Origin: JAMOAW01 sp039908535
GTDB lineage: Bacteria; Pseudomonadota; Magnetococcia; Magnetococcales; JADFZT01
DNA: 33,032 bases
Assembly: GCA_039908535.1 (NCBI GenBank)
Contig: JAMOAW010000019.1
Coordinates: 1-33,032, forward strand
Direction: 5' to 3'
In this document: in pieces, positions 26,292 through 33,032 of the stretch
Layout of the letters: each line of letters opens with the position of its first letter
Numbering within the stretch: the first letter of the stretch is position 1
Notes under the pieces: generated by a model
What the model saw: the letters and a program-made list of their open reading frames with translations, nothing else
What the model was told of the DNA's origin: nothing
Databases searched by the model: none
Made by a program: the position numbers and the translations under genes

Positions 26292-28685
26292 ATGTTAAAA
26301 AATATTAAGTTATTATCTCTCTCAGCGGTTTTGGTTCTCGGTGTTGGTATTATGGCTTGTGGTGGTGGCGGTGGAAGCAGCGATCATGTTGAGGGGGGGA
26401 TCGTTCATGGATTTGCTGTGGATGGTTATATTGTCAATGCCGATGTGGATTGTATCAAGGCAGACGGTACAGTGGATGCTGAGTTTAGGGCGGCAGGGAT
26501 TCAGACCGATAGCAATGGTGAATATACGTATGACTCAAGAGAATATGAGTGTGAAAAAATTGCAGTTTCATCCAACATATTAGGAACGACATATGATAAA
26601 TCGACCGGTTTGGATCCACAAATCAATCTCGTGAGTTCGGCCCCCACGGTTGGAAAAAATACCTATGCCACACCATTGAGTACCATGCTCTCTTTTGAAA
26701 CTCCTGCACAACAGGCAAATTTACTTGGATCACTGGGTTTTGGTTCTGAGTTTAGGTCTCTATCAGATGTCAGTTTGGTAAATCCTTATGATTCTAATGT
26801 AGATATAAACTTCCTCAGATTAAACTTATTATTGATGGAGGTGAAGAGGCATATCGCTTATTTGGTAGAGATGAGTAATAACACAAATTTTGCTCAAAAT
26901 GGATCCATGCATCCTAAAAAAATATTGGCGTCTACGGTTCATCCTTTACCTTTTTCATTTATTGACAACCTTCTTAACAGCTTTTTCTCTTTTTCTTCTT
27001 CATATGCTTATGCATATTTTGAATTATCAGATAATTATAATAAGAATAATTTTAATTTTAGCTTAACAGATAGTGACAATCTTGATTTTTGGAAACCTAA
27101 TAATAACAATGAGGAAGCAGTTGATTCTCTAATAGACAATAGTTTATTTAAATTAAATGTAAATTATACAGCATCATTCGAAACTACAAAGAAACTTTCG
27201 AAATCTCTCTTAAATAATTATTCGGATCAATTATCAAATATTATTCTTACTTCTGGAACACAAAATAATCCAAAAGATTTTGTATCTGATAGCGGATTCT
27301 TAAAAAAATCGCAAATTAATACACTCGATACATTTAATAACATATTTAAAAAAGGTGCTGATTTGTTTTCATCTGAACAAATAGCGGCTATAACGACTCA
27401 GATAGTATCAAATAATGATTTGTTGATATCTATAGAAAATTTTTCAAATAATGGAGTACCTTTGAATTCTGATTTATTGGCACTTGTTAACAATATATTG
27501 AAGAGCAATTGGATGGATGCATGCGATATGGTACTTAAGGAAGGTAAAAGTTGTGGTGGTTATCCATACGATGACATTTTTAAGGTAGATGCACTTGCTT
27601 GTAAGGATAATAAGGTAAGCGTTGGCTCCACGCAACCTGTCAGTAAGAGTTATAATAGTTCTGGAGACGTTGTTGATCTTTTTCTGCCATACAGTAGTGA
27701 TGATGTCATTATTAGTTGCGATATTGAGGATTACTACAACGATGTTGGTACACAGGCAAGAAACTATGATACGGTACTCTCTTTATATGTAAAGGACACA
27801 TTGGGATCTCGGCAGATCACCGCCACACTGAGTCCGGTGACGCTCTCAGTGACCGCATCATCTACGGTTACCCCAGCTGATCTCTCCATTACGATACCGT
27901 CGAATGCCGTGTTTAAATTTAATGGTGTGGATGTGACTGGTACGGCTGTTTCTGGAACTCTTAAAGGATCTTCTGGTTTAAATCACCTGATTACCGCCAA
28001 AAATGGTGTTTTATCGGTTAATGCGAATGAGTTTCTCAAGATTATCAATGATAAAGTTGGAATTGGTCACCAAATGAATATTCTTGAAACCACTGGGACC
28101 ACCTTTAAATTTGAAATAGGAATCTCTGGCGTTAATGTCGGTCATGTCGCAGATGGTAAAGTGACTGGCTGGATTCCCACTGATGGCCAAAAGGTGGGTG
28201 GACAAGTCATAAGTGGGTCATTTAGATTTAGAGATTCATCTGGAATAATTGCAGATCCTCCTTGCACCGCACCAGATAGCAATGGGTTTTGCAATAATGG
28301 GAATGGTACGGTGACACATGCGGAAACTGGTTTGGTTCTTTTGGCGAATGCGGATTGTTTTGGTAAGCTCAATTGGGATGCTGCCATGTCGGCTGCGGCT
28401 ACTTTGGCAAACGGTAGCTGCGGTCTAGCGGATGGTTCAGTTGCGGGTGAATGGCGGTTACCCATTAACGGTGATACCATTGATGCCATTAAGGAATTAG
28501 ACCTTTTTCCCATTGCAAAAAATGATTCTATCTTTTCTAATGTTAAGCAAGATAGTTATTGGTCGAGTACCTCCTATGCAGACCAGAATCTCGCATGGTA
28601 CATAAATATTAAACACGAAGCTTCGTACGGCGGTATGCATAAGACGGGCAGCAACTATGCTTGGCCTGTACGAGCTAGACATTAA
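26292..28685 (+). CDS. Large lipoprotein with C-terminal DUF1566 (Lcl-type) domain
   Basis: The 797-residue protein opens with a lipoprotein signal whose lipobox is IMAC (C23), followed by a Gly run (GGGGGSS). Residues about 35-100 (HGFAVDGYIVNADVDC, DSNGEYTYD) look like a small beta-sandwich repeat found at the start of many surface proteins. The middle, about 170-420, is Asn/Ser/Leu-rich with no recognised domain and is encoded by markedly AT-rich DNA. The C-terminal 135 residues carry the DUF1566/Lcl_C pattern (NGTVTHAETGLVLL, NWDAAMSAA, GEWRLPINGD, YWSSTSYADQNLAWYIN, YAWPVRA), known from Legionella collagen-like adhesin and many cell-surface proteins. It is probably outer-membrane anchored and surface exposed. 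Function is unknown; adhesion is a reasonable guess only. No strong Shine-Dalgarno precedes the ATG. Confidence 0.82.
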   Translation: MLKNIKLLSLSAVLVLGVGIMACGGGGGSSDHVEGGIVHGFAVDGYIVNADVDCIKADGTVDAEFRAAGIQTDSNGEYTYDSREYECEKIAVSSNILGTTYDKSTGLDPQINLVSSAPTVGKNTYATPLSTMLSFETPAQQANLLGSLGFGSEFRSLSDVSLVNPYDSNVDINFLRLNLLLMEVKRHIAYLVEMSNNTNFAQNGSMHPKKILASTVHPLPFSFIDNLLNSFFSFSSSYAYAYFELSDNYNKNNFNFSLTDSDNLDFWKPNNNNEEAVDSLIDNSLFKLNVNYTASFETTKKLSKSLLNNYSDQLSNIILTSGTQNNPKDFVSDSGFLKKSQINTLDTFNNIFKKGADLFSSEQIAAITTQIVSNNDLLISIENFSNNGVPLNSDLLALVNNILKSNWMDACDMVLKEGKSCGGYPYDDIFKVDALACKDNKVSVGSTQPVSKSYNSSGDVVDLFLPYSSDDVIISCDIEDYYNDVGTQARNYDTVLSLYVKDTLGSRQITATLSPVTLSVTASSTVTPADLSITIPSNAVFKFNGVDVTGTAVSGTLKGSSGLNHLITAKNGVLSVNANEFLKIINDKVGIGHQMNILETTGTTFKFEIGISGVNVGHVADGKVTGWIPTDGQKVGGQVISGSFRFRDSSGIIADPPCTAPDSNGFCNNGNGTVTHAETGLVLLANADCFGKLNWDAAMSAAATLANGSCGLADGSVAGEWRLPINGDTIDAIKELDLFPIAKNDSIFSNVKQDSYWSSTSYADQNLAWYINIKHEASYGGMHKTGSNYAWPVRARH

Positions 28686-28690
28686 TGCTT

Positions 28691-28851
28691 GATGTATCGA
28701 AAAAATAAAAATCAAGACCTTGGGGGGCGGAGAACCGCCCCCCAATACCCCCCACCCTTTTTTTTTAATTCTTAAAAAAAAGAGGGGGTCTGGGGGATTC
28801 ATCCCCCCAGGGTTTTGCTTTTAATTTTTTGCCCGCAGGGCATGATGTTCT
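28691..28851 (+). repeat. Family B repeat unit 5
   Basis: A full-length unit, nearly identical to unit 3 (10374-10534): ATGTATCGAAAAAATAAAAATC left end, GGGGGGCGG-AGAA-CCGCCCCCC hairpin, T-run/A-run centre, the second hairpin (with one extra C) and the GCCCGCAGGGCATGATGTTCT right end. It begins 6 bp after the lipoprotein stop codon. It occupies half of the 330-bp gene-free stretch 28686-29015. Confidence 0.88.
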
Positions 28852-28923
28852 TTTTAAGGTTGAGCCTCTCTTTTTTTCCTGGCGTAAGCTGGGATGATTT
28901 TTCCCTATCGGAATCATAACAAT

Positions 28924-28970
28924 TAAGACCTTGGGGGGCGGAGAACCGCCCTTTTTTTTTAATTTTTATT
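28924..28970 (+). repeat. Family B half-unit (left half only)
   Basis: Only the left module is present: TTAAGACCTTGGGGGGCGG-AGAA-CCGCCC, with its poly-T following directly. The second hairpin and the GCCCGCAGGGCAT end are missing. The complementary right half occurs at 32461-32545, beyond the next two genes. Confidence 0.75.
28936..28960 (+). terminator. Intrinsic-terminator-shaped hairpin within the half-repeat
   Basis: A GGGCGG-AGAA-CCGCCC stem-loop is followed immediately by nine Ts (28952-28960). This is textbook geometry for rho-independent termination and would insulate the kinase at 29016 from transcription of the lipoprotein gene. Confidence 0.6.
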
Positions 28971-29015
28971 CTTTTTTTCATTGACCCTATCGAAGATTTT
29001 TTCCATCTTGTTTTA

Positions 29016-31679
29016 ATGAAAAAAAAACTGCATATCCTCGTGATTGAAGATTCGGAGAGTGATTTTTTTCTTTTGGTTCATGCCTTGCGCAGAGGGGGCA
29101 TTGATCCGGTGGCACAACGGGTCGAAACGGCCGATGGGGTGTTGGCCGCTTTTAGCCATCCCGCAGGTCTGGAGGCCATCATCGCCGATTGCAATATGCC
29201 GCAACTAGATATGGACACCGCACTGGAAATATGGCGCGACCATACCGATGAAAATATCCCCTTTATTCTCTTTTCGGGAGCCATTCAAGAGGAAGAGGCG
29301 GTACGGCTTATGAAAATGGGGGCGCACGATTTTATTCGAAAAGACAATCTTGCGCGGCTTCTACCTGCCCTGGAACGCGAACTGCGCGAGGCTAAAAAGC
29401 GTCGTGAGCATAAAATCGCCATTGCTGCCCTCAAAGAGTCGGAAAAAAAATATCGTATGCTTATGGAATCGGCCAATGATGCCATTTTGGTCGTCGACAT
29501 CGAAACGGGTCGCATCCAAGATGCCAACGAAATGGCTGGTTTTCTTTTGGATCGTCCGATTTATCAAGTGATTGATATGTACTGGAACGAACTTTTTTCC
29601 CCCTCTCAGAGGGAACAGTGCGAACTTTTTTTTCAAAAAACGGTACAAAATGGCAAAGGCACCGCAGAGGAGATTTATATCCGTCACAGCAGCCGCAAAC
29701 AAGTAGCCGTAGAGGTGCGGGCGGCGGTCGTTGAGATCGGCGGAAAAAAATTACTCCAAGGCATTTTTCGCGATATCAGCACGCGCAAAATGGCTGAAGA
29801 GGCCCTGCGCGAAGGAGAAAGAAGGCTTGCCAAGGCGCAAGAGATGGGCAAAATGGGTTCCTGGAGCTGGGATCTGATTAGTCAACAAGAGAACTGGTCT
29901 GACCAAACCTTTCGAATTTTTAATATTCAACCCGATCCGCAAAAAAATCTTCATCAGGTCTTTCTGCGCGCCATTCATCCAGAGGATATGGCCGCTGTAC
30001 AACACAATCTTAGCTTGGCCTTGGCCAACCCCATGGCAACCTATGACATGGAATATCGACTCCTACTGGCCGATGGATCCGTCCATTATGTCCATTCCAA
30101 AGGGGAGGTCATCCGCGATGCCCATGGCCAAGCCATTCATATGGAGGGTATTGTCCAAGACATCACCCAATATAAACAGATTGAAACCGCTCTATGGGAG
30201 AGCGAAAACCGTTATCGCGCGCTTTTTGACACGATGACCAGTGGGGTTGCGGTTTTTCGTCCAGAAAAAAACGGGCAGGATTTTATCTTTCAAGAATTAA
30301 ACAAAGCCGCCGAAGAGATCATTCAATTATCACGAGAACATATTTTAGATCGCCGATTGACAGAAATTTGGCCACCCAGCCTACATTTTGGACTTTTAAC
30401 GACTTTTCAAACCGTTTACACCACTGGTAAACCGATTCATCATCCGGTGACACAACACAAAGATAAACAATTTTTTTCATGGGTTGAACATTTTGTTTAT
30501 CGGCTTTTTTCTGGCGAGGTGGTCACCGTTTTTGACGATATTACCCTGCGTCGCAAAGCCGAAGAGGATTTGCGTGCCTCCGAAGCCAAATTGCGTAGCC
30601 TTCTGGACCACTCTCCCGATATTATTCTCATGTTCAATCAAAAACGGGAGGTTTTATTTCAAAACCGTTCCATCCGCCATTTTCCCCTGGACAACTTGGC
30701 ACCGGTCTATCAAAGTCGTTTTGAAGAACTTTTGGAGAAGATATTCACAACTGGTGAGGTGAGTTCTTTCACTTTTCCAAGTGGCGATGCCTCCTGGTGG
30801 GAGATCCGATTGGCTCCTATCTATCATGTTAAATGCATCCATTCAGTTATGGCCATTCTGACCGATATTACCCAACAACGGGTTTACCAAGCACAGACAT
30901 TACGCAACGCCCGACTGGCATCACTGGGTGTTTTATCCGCCAGTGTTGCTCATGAGGTCAATAATCCCAACAACGCCATTTTGTTTAACGCTGGTCTTCT
31001 TTACGAGGCTTGGCAGGATGCGGTCCCCTTTTTTAAACGCGCTCAACGAGAAGAGGGCGAATTTTTACTTGCGGGAATTCCTATCACCGAAGCCTTAGAA
31101 ACATTGCCCAAACTTCTGATGGGTATTATGCGCAGTTCGGATCGCATTAAAAATATTGTCCAAGATTTGAAACATCTTTCCCGGCAGGATAAAGGCGAAT
31201 TAAATCAAAAGGTTCCTATGTTTGAGGTTATTCAGGGGGCCATTTCTATTTTACAAAATCAAATTCGTAAAAACACGGACCATTTTTACCTTGATACGCC
31301 TCTCTCTTCTCCTTTTGTGCAGGGCAACAGTCAGCAATTGGAACAGGTATTCATCAATGTCATTTTAAATGCCCTCCAAGCCCTTAAAAGCCGCGACAAA
31401 AAGATATGGGTTACCATCACAATTGATAATAATCAATATGTGATGGTAAAGGTTCAGGATGAGGGGATAGGCATTGATCAACAAGATTTAAAAAAATTGA
31501 CTGATCCTTTTTTTACCACCAAATTGGAAGCCGAAGGGACGGGCTTGGGGCTTTCCATCAGCCATACCATTATCACCAACCATCAAGGGGTGCTTGAGTT
31601 TGAATCGCAAAAAGGGGTGGGGACCACCGTCATCATTAAGTTACCTCTTTATGAAACAAATGAGGAGGCTACTTCATAA
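29016..31679 (+). CDS. REC-PAS sensor histidine kinase (cytoplasmic)
   Basis: The 887-residue protein has no membrane segment. It starts with a receiver domain (E11/D12, phospho-acceptor D58 in ADCNMPQLD, K109 in IRKDN). Four PAS-like regions follow at about 140-265, 275-390, 405-515 and 525-635, each ending in a PAC-like FRDIST, VQDITQ, FDDITL or LTDITQ. HisKA carries H646 in SVAHEVNNPNN, a subtype common in Rsb/Ntr-like kinases. HATPase has N785 in VILNALQAL, DEGIG at 815-819 and GTGLG at 841-845. A REC at the N-terminus suggests that it is itself the target of another kinase and relays or integrates that input. No strong Shine-Dalgarno is visible before the ATG. It is convergent with the DUF1643-type gene, with 10 bp between the stops. 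Confidence 0.92.
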   Translation: MKKKLHILVIEDSESDFFLLVHALRRGGIDPVAQRVETADGVLAAFSHPAGLEAIIADCNMPQLDMDTALEIWRDHTDENIPFILFSGAIQEEEAVRLMKMGAHDFIRKDNLARLLPALERELREAKKRREHKIAIAALKESEKKYRMLMESANDAILVVDIETGRIQDANEMAGFLLDRPIYQVIDMYWNELFSPSQREQCELFFQKTVQNGKGTAEEIYIRHSSRKQVAVEVRAAVVEIGGKKLLQGIFRDISTRKMAEEALREGERRLAKAQEMGKMGSWSWDLISQQENWSDQTFRIFNIQPDPQKNLHQVFLRAIHPEDMAAVQHNLSLALANPMATYDMEYRLLLADGSVHYVHSKGEVIRDAHGQAIHMEGIVQDITQYKQIETALWESENRYRALFDTMTSGVAVFRPEKNGQDFIFQELNKAAEEIIQLSREHILDRRLTEIWPPSLHFGLLTTFQTVYTTGKPIHHPVTQHKDKQFFSWVEHFVYRLFSGEVVTVFDDITLRRKAEEDLRASEAKLRSLLDHSPDIILMFNQKREVLFQNRSIRHFPLDNLAPVYQSRFEELLEKIFTTGEVSSFTFPSGDASWWEIRLAPIYHVKCIHSVMAILTDITQQRVYQAQTLRNARLASLGVLSASVAHEVNNPNNAILFNAGLLYEAWQDAVPFFKRAQREEGEFLLAGIPITEALETLPKLLMGIMRSSDRIKNIVQDLKHLSRQDKGELNQKVPMFEVIQGAISILQNQIRKNTDHFYLDTPLSSPFVQGNSQQLEQVFINVILNALQALKSRDKKIWVTITIDNNQYVMVKVQDEGIGIDQQDLKKLTDPFFTTKLEAEGTGLGLSISHTIITNHQGVLEFESQKGVGTTVIIKLPLYETNEEATS

Positions 31680-31689
31680 ACACCCCGCC

Positions 31690-32394
31690 TCAAGGCCAGC
31701 GTGCCAAAATCTCCTGTAGCCACCGATCCTTCATTTTTTGCAGCATGGGACTTGGATGGGCAAACGCCCAGTGATGATTTTCGATTGGCAAACCAATAAC
31801 TCTGTGCGAGACCAATTGCATCAGGCAGTTCTCGGCCAAAGGACGCAAACCTGGATGCCGTCCCCATCCCACCAACACTGGGATGGCTTCCGATTTACCC
31901 AGCCAAAAAGCCAACTCATGCCGCCGTTCTGGAGAGAAAACCGAATGCCCTCCACCATCTGAAAACAGGCGTAATCGTTCCACTTTTTGAATTAAATTGG
32001 GACTTTTAGGTTCGCGCAGATCCGAAAGATTTAAAATGCGCGCATGGGTCAAGCCTCGGTTTGCCATTAGACGCATCACTTGATATTGGGTATTATCCGG
32101 TTGGGTGGGAACCCATTGACAGAGAGGTTCAATTGCAGAAATATTTTCAATCAGCGGGGGTTGATAAACCAAGTCTAAAGGATGAGAAGAGCCTGGATTC
32201 ATCATCACCACCAACAAATCGGGAACCAATTGTCGAAAATGAGCTAAATTTTTCGGCATCTTTTCATGGGCGATCAATTCCAAAATATTGCGACAAGAAT
32301 GGAGCTCTCCAGCAAGAAAAATTTGGTAAAAACAACCAAAAACACCATATAAACGCTTGAGATCAGAGGCTTTCAAGGAGGTTTTATTGATCAT
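31690..32394 (-). CDS. DUF1643-family protein
   Basis: The 234-residue protein matches the DUF1643 layout: LVVMMNPGSSHPLD (family pattern NPS-A/S), YQVMRLMANRGLTHARILNLSDLREPKS, IPVLVGWGRHPGLRPLAENCL and a final GLPIENHHWAFAHPSP. The family's biochemical role is unknown. It often occurs in accessory DNA and phages. No signal peptide or membrane helix is present. The start is supported by GAGGA 3-4 nt upstream of the ATG. It lies between two half-copies of a family B repeat together with the convergent kinase gene. Confidence 0.82.
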   Translation of the reverse strand: MINKTSLKASDLKRLYGVFGCFYQIFLAGELHSCRNILELIAHEKMPKNLAHFRQLVPDLLVVMMNPGSSHPLDLVYQPPLIENISAIEPLCQWVPTQPDNTQYQVMRLMANRGLTHARILNLSDLREPKSPNLIQKVERLRLFSDGGGHSVFSPERRHELAFWLGKSEAIPVLVGWGRHPGLRPLAENCLMQLVSHRVIGLPIENHHWAFAHPSPMLQKMKDRWLQEILARWP

Positions 32395-32460
32395 CGGTCC
32401 TCATAAAAAAAAGAGAAATATATTTCGTTCCTTATGAAACAGGGCAGATATTTTTTAAGT

Positions 32461-32545
32461 TTTAAAAAAAAGAGGGGGTCTGGGGGATTTCATCCCCCAG
32501 GGTTTGGCCCTTGATTTTTTTTTTGCCCGCAGGGCCTTAAGTTCT
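32461..32545 (+). repeat. Family B half-unit (right half only)
   Basis: Only the right module is present: AAAAAAAAGAGGGGGTC, the CTGGGGGAT/ATCCCCCAG hairpin with two or three extra Ts in its loop, and the TTTTTTGCCCGCAGGGC end leading into TTAAGTTCT. The left hairpin is absent and is found instead at 28924-28970. Confidence 0.75.
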
Positions 32546-32639
32546 AAGCGGGTTATTTTGACAGAATTGTTATCCAATAACAATGTAACCCCGGTATACT
32601 TTTTGCTTTATACTAATTTGCGTTCAATAAAGTATTATT

Positions 32640-32820
32640 GGAGGGGTCCGGGGAGCGTCACGCTCCCCGGCGGAGGTTTGGAGGCAGAGCCTCCAAGGTG
32701 TTGCTTTTGCTTTTGACTTTGACTTTGTTTTTGACTTTGTTTTTGACTTTGTTTTTGACTTTGTAGCCCCCAAGCAGGGGGGTTGGGGGGTGCAACCCCC
32801 CAAGGTGTTGCTTTTAATTT
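32640..32820 (+). repeat. Cluster of three direct REP-like hairpins (family C)
   Basis: Three modules share one orientation: GGGGAGCG-TCA-CGCTCCCC, TTGGAGGC-AGA-GCCTCCAA followed by GGTGTTGCTTTTG, and TTGGGGGGT-GCA-ACCCCCCAA followed by GGTGTTGCTTTT. The shared tail resembles the AAGGTCTTGATTTT tail of families A and B. A 12-bp tandem repeat separates the second and third. Confidence 0.8.
32728..32763 (+). repeat. Three exact tandem copies of a 12-bp unit
   Basis: The unit TTTTTGACTTTG is repeated at 32728, 32740 and 32752, preceded by degenerate hexamers of the same type. The reverse complement of the same unit repeats at the right edge of the window. Confidence 0.9.
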
Positions 32821-32865
32821 TTCCCTTTACGACATGCACATATTGTACGAGACAAGGTCCAATAT

Positions 32866-32892
32866 TTACCCATTTGATTGCAAATTGGGTAA
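32866..32892. repeat. Imperfect palindrome
   Basis: TTACCCATTTG at 32866-32876 pairs with CAAA-T-TGGGTAA at 32881-32892 around ATTG, with a single bulged T. It lies between two oppositely oriented REP modules. Could be a hairpin or a dyad binding site. Confidence 0.5.
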
Positions 32893-32914
32893 CCGTTTAG
32901 ATGAAAAAAATCAA

Positions 32915-33032
32915 AAACAAGACCTTGGGGGATTGCATCCCCCAACCCCCCTGCTATTTGAAGAAAGCAAAACCGAATTCAAAAGCAAAGTCAAAAGCAA
33001 AGTCAAAAACAAAGTCAAAAACAAAGTCAAAA
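32915..33032 (-). repeat. Family A REP module and inverted tandem repeat, cut by window edge
   Basis: AAGACC, the TTGGGGGAT/ATCCCCCAA hairpin, a CCCCCCTGCTATTTGAAGAAAGCAAAACC-type linker and 6/12-bp repeats of CAAAGTCAAAAA (32998, 33010, 33022 onward) run to the last base. It resembles bases 1-90 closely but is not identical. No TIR precedes it. The 638-bp stretch 32395-33032 contains no gene. Confidence 0.85.

Noticed and set aside
32624..32839. Lys/Ser/Thr repeat protein (KSKTKSKTKSK) on the minus strand
   Set aside because: It is a translation of the 12-bp tandem repeat and REP hairpins, with no ribosome site or conserved domain.
1..33032. Circular replicon joining the two similar edges
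   Set aside because: The edge sequences are similar but differ at many positions, so they are separate repeat copies rather than an overlap.

Overview
The window reads as the chromosome of a Gram-negative bacterium, most likely a proteobacterium. It encodes outer-membrane channels with signal peptides, a complete RND tripartite pump, an autotransporter-type barrel, lipoproteins and three very large sensor kinases. The kinase style and the abundant G-run hairpin repeats recall Magnetococcales-type alphaproteobacteria, but that placement is an impression, not a demonstration. No rRNA, tRNA or CRISPR array was seen.

Layout. (1) 1-167 is the end of a TIR-bearing repeat element. (2) 327-2872 (minus) is a two-gene operon: a TolC-type channel followed by a SapC-family protein carrying an N-terminal zinc ribbon. 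(3) 3032-8394 is a surface-polysaccharide cluster: a flippase gene broken by a one-base frameshift, a secreted Cys-rich protein on the opposite strand, a ChbG/HpnK deacetylase, a GT2 polyprenyl-phosphate-type glycosyltransferase and a GT4 glycosyltransferase. (4) 8704-9849 is an outer-membrane barrel protein with a poly-Gln stretch. (5) 9850-10777 has no intact gene and holds two repeat units plus a decayed IS1380-type transposase fragment. (6) 10778-18154 holds two large Cache-type sensor histidine kinases, the second with two REC domains and an Hpt. Both end in the same helical tail module. (7) 18257-19318 is an AstE/AspA-type zinc amidohydrolase. (8) 19325-24949 (minus) is an overlapping operon for an outer-membrane factor, a periplasmic adaptor and an RND transporter. 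(9) 25149-25377 is a 229-bp element with terminal inverted repeats and an 8-bp direct duplication, immediately upstream of a RAYT (REP-associated tyrosine transposase) at 25434-26114. (10) 26292-28685 is a lipoprotein with a DUF1566/Lcl-type C-terminus. (11) 29016-31679 is a REC-PAS-histidine kinase, convergent with a DUF1643-type gene. (12) 32395-33032 is a dense block of hairpin repeats and 12-bp tandem repeats.

The most striking theme is the repeat population. REP-like modules (G-run head, a CTGGGGG/TTGGGGG hairpin, then an AAGGTxTTGxTTTT-type tail) occur throughout the intergenic spaces. They come in two arrangements: inverted pairs with heads inward (about 160 bp, family B) and direct pairs linked by A-rich hexamers (family A, one copy inside a TIR element with a target-site-like duplication). 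A RAYT gene sits beside the best-preserved family A copy. Two complementary half-copies of family B flank the third kinase and the DUF1643 gene. Both window edges fall inside repeat DNA, as expected if the window is a draft contig whose assembly stopped at repeats.
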